Below, in pieces: positions 52,103 to 59,760 of a stretch of DNA of 64,000 nt. A program made the translations under genes and the position numbers. The stretch's first letter is position 1, and each line of letters begins with the position of its first letter. The notes beneath the pieces were generated by a model. The model worked only from the letters and a program-made list of their open reading frames with translations. It was not told the origin of the DNA and did no database searches. The stretch lies in the NCBI RefSeq assembly GCF_001748245.1, contig NZ_BDFO01000001.1, forward strand, positions 5,621,778 through 5,685,777, written 5' to 3'. The stretch is from Oligoflexus tunisiensis. Its GTDB lineage: Bacteria > Bdellovibrionota_B > Oligoflexia > Oligoflexales > Oligoflexaceae.

Positions 52103-54010
52103 ATGAGAACGAACAGTCTAATCAGCCTTTGGATTTACATTATTTTCCTGGTGGTGGGTTGTGAGAAAACCCCGAAAGCCCCTGGACTTGGTACCAACCC
52201 GTACAATACAGGTAACGCTCAGGCGGTGCCGACAGGTACAGGCAATCAGCAAACGGGGACTCCTGAAACCCCTTCCGACAATCCTGTGGATCTTCAAGCG
52301 GAAGCTCTGGCTATTCTTGATAAGGCCTGTGTCAGCTGTCATAGCGCAACCAACATACAGGGCAACTTCGGAAGTCTGGATAACGTGGAAGCCATGCTCG
52401 CGAGCGGACGATACTTAGTGGCAGGAAGTCCCGAGCGTTCCTTGGTTTACACGAAGCTGGCTCCCGTCGGCAATATGCCGCCTTCCGGTGCTTTGAAACC
52501 TGAGGAAGTGGCGACCATTAAGAACTGGATCAGCAGTTTGAAAGCGGTTCAGGTGGTTCCTCTGCGCGATACGCAGGTCCTCGACATCATCCAGCGGGAC
52601 ATTCAAACGAATGTGTCCGTCGCGGATCAGGATCAAATTCGTTACTTCAGTTTCCATATCCCCAATAACGTCGGTACCAATGAAGCCGGCCTCGAAAGCA
52701 TGCGCAAGGCTTTCTTCAAGGTGGTCAACAGTCTGTCCCGCTCACCCGTCCTGGTGAAGCCGGTGGCTGTGGATCCCAAGAAATTGATCTATCGGCTGAA
52801 GCTGGATGAAATGGGAATCCCGGTGCAGTTGTTTGAAGAAGTGATCACCGATTTCTATCCCTTCAGCCAGCAGTTCGTCAATAACGTGTCGGATGCGACG
52901 GCGATCCAGGCGGCTCAGAACGATCAGTCGCTGCGTACCGCGACGGGTTCGGCCAACTACCTGATCCGTGCGGACTGGTTCATTGCCACCGCCACGCTGC
53001 CTCTTCCTTATGAACGCCTCCTGCAGCTCGGTGCTGACCAGGCGGAACTCGATGCCCAGCTCGGCGTCAATATCGTGGACAACCTGGCCAACGATCGCGT
53101 GCTGCGCTCCGGATTTAAAAACTCGGGCGTTTCATCGCAGAACCGCATGATCGAACGTCATAGCCAAAACAATGGGCTTTCCTACTGGATCAGCTATGAC
53201 TTTGCTCGACTGGACCAGATCGAAAACCTCTTTGCCAATCCACTGGGACCGACGGGGACCAGCCCGTCCAAGGCCTTCCAGCATGATGGTGGCGAGATCA
53301 TCTTTCAGTTGCCGAACGGAATGCTGGCCTATCGTCTGGTCAACAACGCCGGTGTAATCCTCGACAAAGGGCCTACCAGCATTGTGAAGCAGAATGATGC
53401 CCCATCGCAGTTCCTCTCGGCCATCGTCAACGGCGTGTCCTGCATGAACTGTCACCAGGCCGGCCTGCTCTATAAGAAGGATGAGGTCCGGGCCTTTGCC
53501 CAGGCTAACATCGCGTCCTTCTCTCAAACTGAAGTGGAAAGAATTCTGACCCTCTATCCTGAAGAACGCATCTTCAAGGATGCGATGGATAAGGATAACG
53601 CCTTCTACTACAATGCGCTCAAGCAACTGGGAATCGATCCCAAGACTCCTGATCCCGTGAACCAGGCCTTCCGCTTCTTCAATCGTTCGATGAGCAAGAA
53701 CGATGTGAAGGAAGAGCTGGGAGTCAGTGAAGCGGTCGTCGATAGCCTGCTGCAGAACGAGCCCTATCGGACCCAATGGGCCTCGCTGAGAACCCAGGGC
53801 TTTATTTCCCGCCAGGAATTCAGCCTTCTGCAGAACCAGGCTCTGGAACAGGCTCGTATCGAAATCAACGTGGCGGCCCCTGTGGTCGGTGACTTCCTGG
53901 CGACTCCGGACTGCATGTTCGCGAGCCAGGTGCAGATGGACAACTGCCTGATCCAAAACGTTGATGGTTTGGCTTTAGCCCCAAGCGTGCCGCAAGGCAG
54001 CTCGAAATAG
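52103..54010 (+). CDS. Di-haem c-type cytochrome lipoprotein (paralogue C)
   Basis: 635 residues from the ATG at 52103, with GGAAGGG 8 bases upstream; a GTG at 52097 lacks a good site. Lipobox VVGC. The linker is Gly/Thr/Gln-rich (TGTGNQQTGT). Haem motifs CVSCHS (about 76-80) and CMNCHQ (about 447-451). Between the haem motifs the sequence is nearly the same as in paralogue A, so A and C are the most recent duplicates. The C-terminal Cys pair PDCMFASQ/MDNCLI is kept. The function may be electron transfer or haem-based redox chemistry at the outer surface. Confidence 0.88.
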   Translation: MRTNSLISLWIYIIFLVVGCEKTPKAPGLGTNPYNTGNAQAVPTGTGNQQTGTPETPSDNPVDLQAEALAILDKACVSCHSATNIQGNFGSLDNVEAMLASGRYLVAGSPERSLVYTKLAPVGNMPPSGALKPEEVATIKNWISSLKAVQVVPLRDTQVLDIIQRDIQTNVSVADQDQIRYFSFHIPNNVGTNEAGLESMRKAFFKVVNSLSRSPVLVKPVAVDPKKLIYRLKLDEMGIPVQLFEEVITDFYPFSQQFVNNVSDATAIQAAQNDQSLRTATGSANYLIRADWFIATATLPLPYERLLQLGADQAELDAQLGVNIVDNLANDRVLRSGFKNSGVSSQNRMIERHSQNNGLSYWISYDFARLDQIENLFANPLGPTGTSPSKAFQHDGGEIIFQLPNGMLAYRLVNNAGVILDKGPTSIVKQNDAPSQFLSAIVNGVSCMNCHQAGLLYKKDEVRAFAQANIASFSQTEVERILTLYPEERIFKDAMDKDNAFYYNALKQLGIDPKTPDPVNQAFRFFNRSMSKNDVKEELGVSEAVVDSLLQNEPYRTQWASLRTQGFISRQEFSLLQNQALEQARIEINVAAPVVGDFLATPDCMFASQVQMDNCLIQNVDGLALAPSVPQGSSK

Positions 54011-54011
54011 A

Positions 54012-54163
54012 GAGAGATAGAGTAAGAGAGAGAGAGTCCCTTACCCCAAGCTGCGGAGCTTTTCTCCGTAGGCCATAACCTCCTTGATAAGTATTCCTCA
54101 ATTCACGCCTTTCCCCAGGGAAAGGCTTTTTCCTTTTGGTCTGACTCTTGCTCTCTATCTCTC
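54012..54163. repeat. Long-range GA/TC inverted repeat around a terminator
   Basis: GAGAGATAGAG (54012-54022) and CTCTATCTCTC (54153-54163) are perfect complements. Further imperfect pairing (GAGTC near 54034 with GACTC near 54143) extends the arms. A normal terminator hairpin lies inside. Confidence 0.55.
54107..54137 (+). terminator. Rho-independent terminator after haem lipoprotein C
   Basis: GCCTTTCC (54107-54114) pairs with GGAAAGGC (54119-54126), followed by TTTTTCCTTTT. Confidence 0.88.
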
Positions 54164-54505
54164 AGAACCCGACCATATGCCGCTAAAAAGCCTGATTTCC
54201 AAATCGCTCCCAAAGCACTTTCATCCATGATTTTCCCCCATTAGTCCTGAAGCCTTGCGATCCCAGGGCGGCTCTTCCGCGTTGGACCCTGGGCAGCGCA
54301 GAAAAAATGCCATGAAATTCAAGTCCTGGATTTTCACAGGGGTTGGGGACCGATTTGGTTCGACAATCCTGCACAAGGGCCGCTGGCCAGTGGCTCGCCC
54401 TGAGTCCTTGATGCGAAAGGATTTTTTCGGCAGAGAGCTTGAGCACGGCTGTTGCAACTCCCCAAGTGTCAACCGTCAGTTCATCAACGAGGGGGAGAGA
54501 TTCGC
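54164..54505. other. Gap before the coiled-coil lipoprotein, no supported gene
   Basis: Open frames of up to 145 codons exist on both strands, but none has a ribosome site or a family motif. The promoter of the next gene should lie here, but I see no strong match to a consensus. Confidence 0.4.
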
Positions 54506-55030
54506 ATGAAATATATGAAGGTGATGATCCTGGTTCTGCCGGCCTATTGGGTGCTGAACGCCTGTGGCGCCAGACCCGATCCAGGCGCTGTTCAGAAGAG
54601 CCCGGCCGCGGAGACCGCACCCGTGGTGACAGCCTCCGAATCGAATGACAGTCGCCAGACCGCGGACAGCACCGCCGTCCCCAGCCCGAAGGTGGACATC
54701 GCCGACCTTCAGGCTCAAAAAGCGGACCTGGAAGCTCAGAAAGCCAGCGTTCTGTCCCAGCAAAAGCAGATTGAAGAACAAAAGGCTTCGTTTGCCAACC
54801 CAGCTGATTTGAACGGAGCCGCTTTTGGCGATTTCATGGCCAACGCCCAGGCCATGGCTGTCATCGACCAGGCCGTGCTGGATGATATCATCCAGGCTGC
54901 CATGGATTTGGATCCAGCCGCCCTGCAGGATGCCATTCTCGATTTGATTGCAAACCTCCAGGATCTTGCCGCTGACCTTCAGGCCCAGATCGATGATCTG
55001 GCCGCCCAGATCGCAGCGGCCCAGGCCTGA
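54506..55030 (+). CDS. Small coiled-coil lipoprotein, unknown function
   Basis: 174 residues from 54506, where GGGGAG precedes the ATG. Lipobox LNAC (Cys at 20). After a polar linker, two heptad-repeat blocks dominate: DLQAQKADLEAQKAS with SQQKQIEEQK, and at the end DLAADLQAQIDDLAAQIAA. An Ala/Asp-rich helical part (MDLDPAALQDAI) lies between them. It is very acidic. A trimeric or antiparallel coiled coil like the Lpp-type lipoproteins is plausible, perhaps tethering envelope layers. A strong terminator follows, so it is a single-gene unit. Confidence 0.8.
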   Translation: MKYMKVMILVLPAYWVLNACGARPDPGAVQKSPAAETAPVVTASESNDSRQTADSTAVPSPKVDIADLQAQKADLEAQKASVLSQQKQIEEQKASFANPADLNGAAFGDFMANAQAMAVIDQAVLDDIIQAAMDLDPAALQDAILDLIANLQDLAADLQAQIDDLAAQIAAAQA

Positions 55031-55095
55031 TGCTTTGAGGAGAGTAAGGTCCGAACTACGCTCTCGGTTATCTGTTTAGCCTTAGCTTGCATAAC

Positions 55096-55129
55096 GACTG
55101 CGGGTCCCTGCGACCCGCAGTCTTTTTTT
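55096..55129 (+). terminator. Strong rho-independent terminator
   Basis: GACTGCGGGTC (55096-55106) pairs with GACCCGCAGTC (55112-55122), followed by seven T. Confidence 0.95.
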
Positions 55130-55154
55130 ACCTTGCGAGCAAAATCGCCGATAG
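55128..55154 (+). promoter_or_regulatory. Weak sigma-28-like promoter
   Basis: GCCGATAG (55147-55154) matches the FliA -10 element at 7 of 8 positions. The -35 at the right distance is only TTAC (55128-55131). It lies 41 bases before the helical-repeat gene. Confidence 0.35.
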
Positions 55155-55195
55155 GGGAAACGCAGTGCCCCCGACCCTGGAAGAAGGATCTTTTT

Positions 55196-56416
55196 ATGGC
55201 CGGCAAAAGTCGAGAAGGCTGGAAAAAAGCGCTGATCGACGAAACCAAAAAAGAGATCAAAATCGAGCTTGATCAGGTTCTTAAGGAATCCGGCGAGACC
55301 GAGCGACTGAACTTTATCCTGGAGCAGATCCAGCTGCTGGATGTCGCCAAGGATTCGGTGAGCATGCTGCGGCGTTTCATTTTCATCATGTCCGCGCTCG
55401 TGCATCACGAGCGTTTCGGAGGTTTGGGAAAGAAACAAATTCACGACCTTTCGAACCTCGGGGAAGCCATCCTGCGAGTGGCCGGCGTCAAGCCCGGGCA
55501 TTCACCGATCTCCTTTTTATATTCCGAAATGCACTCGGTGATGAGCGACATTCATCTCGGCAACGCGGAGTTCCTGCCCTCGCTTTGGGAGAGGCTGCTC
55601 AGCGCGCACATGTCGGCCATGCCTTCTGAACACATGGCGAGGCAGAACCTGGGCATCGGCATCAATGCCCTGCGTCTGGGCAACACCGCCCTGGCGATTG
55701 AATTTTTTCAAAAAGGTTTGCGTGAAACCGAGGAAAGCCGGACTCTGGATCGCCTGCGCCTCTATTTGATCAAATCCACCCGGCTCTCGGGCGCCATCGC
55801 CGAAGCCAATCAGATCGTGGAGCAGTATGCCTCGCAATTGACTGACCCAGCCTGCATTCATGAGCTGCACTGGGAAAAGACCTGCATTCAGGCCAGCCAG
55901 ACCCTGGATCTCAGTCCTCTGTTTCAGCTCTCGCAGGACGGCGGTTCCCATTATACGAATACCTATCCCCTGGAACTGTTTTTCTGGGCCTACGCGCATC
56001 CGAAAACGTCATGGTCCAAACGCCTGGACAAACTCTCGAAGCTGACCCATGGGCTGGATGTGCAAAGAAACAGCGGTTTTTATGCGTTGGCGCAAAGTCT
56101 GGAGCAGGCTTATGACACCGACATTCCTTTCGCCAAACGGCTGTCCGATATCAAGCGCGTGATTACCAAAATCGAGGTTTTGCGTAACATCGACCAAAGA
56201 CTTTTGGTCTGGCTGGCACTGGCCCGCTGGCTCCATCGGAGCAATCATCGACAGATCGCCGCCATCGTCCTTTATGAGTACATGTCCCTGAGTCAGAAGC
56301 TGAGCTTTGGCCGGCACCTCGATGTCCTGCGCCTCGCGGAGGATCTTGTCCGTGTATATAGCCCGGGTGGCGATGGCTCGGTGGATACAAACACGCAGGA
56401 CTCCTCCAATCATTAA
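55196..56416 (+). CDS. Cytoplasmic helical-repeat (TPR-like) protein, unknown function
   Basis: 406 residues from the ATG at 55196, with GAAGGA upstream; a longer in-frame opening has no ribosome site. There is no signal peptide or membrane segment. The N-terminal 120 residues are charged and helical (WKKALIDETKKEIKIELDQV, FILEQIQLLD). From about 150 it shows TPR-like helix pairs, for example RQNLGIGINALRLGNTALAIEFFQKGL. It lies between two surface-lipoprotein genes, so it may be a cytoplasmic partner or regulator. No named family is recognised. Confidence 0.75.
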   Translation: MAGKSREGWKKALIDETKKEIKIELDQVLKESGETERLNFILEQIQLLDVAKDSVSMLRRFIFIMSALVHHERFGGLGKKQIHDLSNLGEAILRVAGVKPGHSPISFLYSEMHSVMSDIHLGNAEFLPSLWERLLSAHMSAMPSEHMARQNLGIGINALRLGNTALAIEFFQKGLRETEESRTLDRLRLYLIKSTRLSGAIAEANQIVEQYASQLTDPACIHELHWEKTCIQASQTLDLSPLFQLSQDGGSHYTNTYPLELFFWAYAHPKTSWSKRLDKLSKLTHGLDVQRNSGFYALAQSLEQAYDTDIPFAKRLSDIKRVITKIEVLRNIDQRLLVWLALARWLHRSNHRQIAAIVLYEYMSLSQKLSFGRHLDVLRLAEDLVRVYSPGGDGSVDTNTQDSSNH

Positions 56417-56480
56417 AGTGATTTGCAAGATTTTCTCAGGCCGGGGCCCTGAATTGCCGATACGTTCAAGGGAGGGCACC

Positions 56481-57350
56481 ATGCAGAGTATGAAAGCATT
56501 GATCCTTTGTCTTGGAATGGTCGGCAGTCTGCAGGCCTGTATGCCCAGCGGTTTTCTGGAAACCAAACCGAAATCCGCCGCCTCACAACAGGCGGTCCTC
56601 GATCCCAAAACCCAATCCAACGATCGTCCGACGGAAACCGGTGCCGGTGTACCAGGTTACCTCGTGAACTGTACGGATATGAACGCCGCCGGTGAACTCG
56701 TTCAGGTGGGCTGCAGCGTGGCGGACAGCAGTGGCAAACGTGTCCAGGGCTCGGCTGACATCTGGAACCGTTATGAGATTAAACTGTCACCGAGTGCCAA
56801 TCCCAATATCAAGGTCAGCAAGGAATCGGCAGCCGCAGGCACCCCGTGGGATGTGATCTTCGCATTTACCGGTGCGCCGCTCGCCGAACTGCGTCTGGCT
56901 GCAATGACCAGTACCTACAGCTATAGCCAGCCTGATGACAAAGGTGAAACCGTCACAGTGGAAACGCCACCGGTTGTGGCGCCGCCCAGTGTGCCCGCGC
57001 TTCCCTATCAATCCTGTCCCAACGGAGTGCTGGTGGAAGGCATTTGCTTTGTCACGGTTTTCACCTCATGCACGACTTACTGTTCGAATGAGCAATTGAC
57101 TGTTCATCCCTGGGTGGTCGAACGCTATGGATCCGGCGCCGCAGGCAATCGTGAAGCCTGTGCCCAGCTCTATAAGAAATTCCCCGATTACATTCCTATC
57201 ATTGGCGATGGCGAAATCAGGGATGTGACCACGATCCTGGGCCTCGGCTGTCACCGCGCCGTCACCGGTCAAGCCTTCTTCGACTCGACACCGACCGATC
57301 CTTCGAAAGCACCATTTTTAGGGTATAGCCGCATCTGCGCCTGTCAGTGA
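56481..57350 (+). CDS. Cys-rich lipoprotein, unknown function
   Basis: 289 residues from 56481, which has a very good AAGGGAGG site. Lipobox LQAC (Cys at 17). After a polar linker comes a beta-rich domain with a Cys pair (LVNCTDMN, QVGCSV), then a Pro-Val-rich hinge (VETPPVVAPPSVPALP) and a C-terminal domain with seven Cys (SCPNGVLVEGICF, TSCTTYCSN, EACAQL, GLGCHRA, RICACQ). Disulfide-stabilised, extracellular. No family recognised. Convergent with regulator copy 2, which starts its 3' end only 5 bases away. Confidence 0.77.
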   Translation: MQSMKALILCLGMVGSLQACMPSGFLETKPKSAASQQAVLDPKTQSNDRPTETGAGVPGYLVNCTDMNAAGELVQVGCSVADSSGKRVQGSADIWNRYEIKLSPSANPNIKVSKESAAAGTPWDVIFAFTGAPLAELRLAAMTSTYSYSQPDDKGETVTVETPPVVAPPSVPALPYQSCPNGVLVEGICFVTVFTSCTTYCSNEQLTVHPWVVERYGSGAAGNREACAQLYKKFPDYIPIIGDGEIRDVTTILGLGCHRAVTGQAFFDSTPTDPSKAPFLGYSRICACQ

Positions 57351-57354
57351 TGCG

Positions 57355-58227
57355 TCAGGATTTTTTAATCTTCTGGCGACTGAGAGGGAAGAGCTGGAAA
57401 TTCACCTGGTACACAGCATCCGGGTGGCTTTCCGCTTCCGCCATGCCGAGCAGCTTTTTACGCAGCGCACTGATTTCCTTTTTCAACTCGGGCAGCTTGT
57501 CTTCCGGAATGGCGATGGAAATGGCGCTGATATCCCGCAGCGCGGCATCGACCGACGTCAGGGATTCCTTGCCGAGATCAATCATCTTTTGATGATAACG
57601 AATGATGGCCAGCGAGGCGATTTCATCGCCAGTGCTGACGCGATTGCGGGTGGGTATCAAGCGGCCGCTGGTTTCATCCTTGCGCAGAAGATCCAAACGC
57701 TGGAGCAGCTCGAGGCTTTTGCGGGCCTGCTCGGGTCGGATCCTTGGCGTCAGCAGCGCGGCCAGATCCTTCGGCTCCTCGGTAAAATATGGGGTAAACG
57801 CCAGCTCATAGATCGCGACATTGAACCATTCGGTAAAGAATTCCAGCTGATCATGGCTGGCCTCGGAATGCACTTCCTTGGTCTTGTAATGCAAAAGGTT
57901 TTGCATCAGCTTTTCGCGTTCAATCGGATCATGACTGTTTTGAAAGTCGACCAGCTGCTCGAAGTATTTGCGTTCATTGGCGCGCATTTCGAAGGCGCTG
58001 CTGATACGGTCGGCGGCTTTGCCGGTCAGTGGTCTTTTGCCTTTGATGATCAAATGAATAACGTTGGTCTTGGAAAATCCAAGATCTTCGGCATAGGTGA
58101 GATAGGAATAGGTTCCGAGTTCCTGTTTTAAAGCGAGGTAAACGGCCTGCAGAAACTCGCGATAGTCGAGATACCGGGTGACAGGCACACGGCTCGCGAT
58201 CGCTTGTATCAGTTTCGGCCTCGACAT
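57355..58227 (-). CDS. TIGR02147/DUF4423 family regulator (copy 2)
   Basis: 290 residues from 58227, aligned with the start of copy 1 (MSRPKLIQAIASR against MSHAKLIVAIASR), with AGGTG upstream. A longer in-frame form is not supported. It is colinear with copy 1 over its whole length: YLDYREFLQ, YLTYAEDLGFSKTNVIHLI, GKRPLTGKAA and LTPRIRPEQARKSLELLQRLDLL. The family is presumed to bind DNA. It differs from copy 1 in lacking a downstream lipoprotein partner in the same operon. Its upstream region has a perfect GCCGATAA element, as does copy 1 in near-identical form. Confidence 0.85.
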   Translation of the reverse strand: MSRPKLIQAIASRVPVTRYLDYREFLQAVYLALKQELGTYSYLTYAEDLGFSKTNVIHLIIKGKRPLTGKAADRISSAFEMRANERKYFEQLVDFQNSHDPIEREKLMQNLLHYKTKEVHSEASHDQLEFFTEWFNVAIYELAFTPYFTEEPKDLAALLTPRIRPEQARKSLELLQRLDLLRKDETSGRLIPTRNRVSTGDEIASLAIIRYHQKMIDLGKESLTSVDAALRDISAISIAIPEDKLPELKKEISALRKKLLGMAEAESHPDAVYQVNFQLFPLSRQKIKKS

Positions 58228-58259
58228 GAGCAACACCTGTAGAGATGGATCTGTATACC

Positions 58260-58286
58260 TTATCGGCAGATTTTTTCTGCACATGA
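58260..58286 (-). promoter_or_regulatory. Sigma-28-like promoter of regulator copy 2
   Basis: Minus strand: TCAT (58286-58283), 15 bases, then GCCGATAA (58267-58260). The -10 element is a perfect FliA match and the spacing is exact; the -35 element is poor. TCTCATGTGC is shared with regulator copy 1. Confidence 0.5.
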
Positions 58287-58367
58287 GATCGGCGCTATCC
58301 CAGGGACATAAAGGGCGAAATTCGTGAAATGCGTTTCGCGAAATCAACTTTCCTGCCCATGCGGGTT

Positions 58368-58895
58368 TCACCCGCGCTGCGGCTTGAATCGCGGCTGTTT
58401 CAGAAGCCAGGCCGCAAACAATTCCATCGTATACGGTGTAAGGATCGCTGCCAGAAGCCAGATGATACGCCAGGCCCAGCCATGCGGATCATCGGACAGA
58501 AGGAGCAGGGCCGTGCTGAGAAGAGGCACAAGAGCCGGCAGCCAGCCCATGCGAAAGATGAGAAAGCGGTGCTGAAATCGCGAGAGATAAAAGAAGCTCA
58601 CCAGCGTCGGCGAAAAGCCAAAGATGAAACCGCACAGAATCGGGCACCAGGGATCGGGCATGGTGTGGATGAGGGAATTCATTTTCCAGGCCAGCGGCGA
58701 AAGCCCGATGGAACATTGCGCGCAGATCATAAGCGAAATCACATAGCCGAGCGCGGCACCTGCCCCATACGTGAGCGAGAGTTTCACGCGGGAGGCCACG
58801 AGATCCTTTTCTATGATGTCCGGCACAGGGGCCGCGGCATCCACGGGCCCCTCGCTCCTGAGGAATTGCTCCAGATCAGCAGGATTCATCGTCAT
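58368..58895 (-). CDS. Membrane protein, probable anti-sigma factor
   Basis: A 175-residue protein whose start overlaps the stop of the ECF sigma gene (ATGA, 58892-58895). The N-terminal 40 residues are soluble and acidic, followed by four predicted membrane helices (YGAGAALGYVISLMICAQ, GFIFGFSPTLVSFFYLS, WLPALVPLLSTALLLL, WLLAAILTPYTMELF). It has no zinc anti-sigma H...CxxC motif, apart from a CAQC within a membrane helix. Position and topology suggest it holds the sigma factor at the membrane, perhaps like NrsF-type anti-sigma proteins. Not proven. Confidence 0.65.
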   Translation of the reverse strand: MTMNPADLEQFLRSEGPVDAAAPVPDIIEKDLVASRVKLSLTYGAGAALGYVISLMICAQCSIGLSPLAWKMNSLIHTMPDPWCPILCGFIFGFSPTLVSFFYLSRFQHRFLIFRMGWLPALVPLLSTALLLLSDDPHGWAWRIIWLLAAILTPYTMELFAAWLLKQPRFKPQRG

Positions 58896-59431
58896 GAGTT
58901 GTCCCCTCCATCCCCGAAACGTCGCAGCTTCTGTCGGGCCCGTTCATAGATTTTTCGCAGCGCCACTTCGCTTTTGCCGGTGGTCTGAGCCATTTCCTTG
59001 AAGGACTTTTCCTGGAAAACCCGCAGCTCCACCACCTGTCTTTGTTCCGCGGAAAGCGAGGCGAGCATGGCGGCACTCCCGGGTTCCGTCTCCGCCTCTT
59101 CCGGGCTCGTTGTGACCTCGGTCCTGTTCTGCCATTCCTGTTTCATCTTCATCAGACTTTGGTTCTGCCGCATGATATCGATCACGCAGTTGTGAACGAT
59201 GGTAAAGAACCAGGGCAAGGCCGGACGCCCGCTTTCATAGCGATGAATGGAATGATGCAGCCGCAGAAAGGATTCCTGTCGAACCTCTTCGGCGGCCTGC
59301 GCATTCAAGCCTTTGGCCTGGGCATAGCCCAACACCCGTCCGGCATGCCGGCGGTAAAAGCTGCGAAAGGCTTCCGCGTCACCTGCAAAGTACTGATCCA
59401 GCAGATCCTCATCACTCCGGTTATCCACCAC
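58892..59431 (-). CDS. ECF-type RNA polymerase sigma factor
   Basis: A 179-residue protein. Region 2 is at about 10-80 (DEDLLDQYFAGDAEAFRSFY, EEVRQESFLRLHHSIHRYE, LPWFFTIVHNCVIDIMRQ), a linker rich in Glu and Thr follows, and region 4 lies at 125-172 (LSAEQRQVVELRVFQEKSFKEMA, TGKSEVALRKIYERARQKLRR). This is a standard ECF sigma factor of the RpoE type. It is co-translated with the membrane protein that follows. The start is a GTG, one of two in tandem. Confidence 0.93.
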   Translation of the reverse strand: MVDNRSDEDLLDQYFAGDAEAFRSFYRRHAGRVLGYAQAKGLNAQAAEEVRQESFLRLHHSIHRYESGRPALPWFFTIVHNCVIDIMRQNQSLMKMKQEWQNRTEVTTSPEEAETEPGSAAMLASLSAEQRQVVELRVFQEKSFKEMAQTTGKSEVALRKIYERARQKLRRFGDGGDNS

Positions 59432-59589
59432 CAGGACTCACTTTCCGCAGTGTATACGAAGCTCCGGGCTGATCTGTGACAGGCCAGAATAATAGTTTGA
59501 AATCAATGGCTTGCACATTATGAAGAGCGGACGCGACAGCTTGAATGGATCGATTCAGAGAGCGGCACATGGCGTTCCTTGCACAGATG

Positions 59590-59760
59590 GCAGAGGAAAC
59601 GATTATGGTCCTGGCCGCGGCCGGGATCAACGATCATTTGCGGCAGGGAGAGGGAACGATTTGACCCCGGCCGCAGCCGGGATCAGCAATGGCTTCACAG
59701 TGACGGCAGATGGCACAGAGGGAACGAAAATATTCCCGGCCGCAGCCGGGATCAACCATC
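59590..59760. repeat. Three direct repeats of about 55 bases, each with a GC-rich palindrome
   Basis: Units begin near 59590, 59641 and 59704. Each has a GGCAG start, a GGAACGA-type middle, and the palindrome CCGGCCGCAGCCGGG (in the first CTGGCCGCGGCCGGG) followed by ATCA. They lie directly behind the collagen-like gene; on its strand each forms a CCCGGC/GCCGGG hairpin with some T afterwards, so they may act as tandem terminators. Confidence 0.75.

Noticed and set aside
56455..56462. GCCGATAC before the Cys-rich lipoprotein as a sigma-28 promoter
   Set aside because: There is no TAAA-like block at the proper distance, and the element is only about 20 bases from the start codon.
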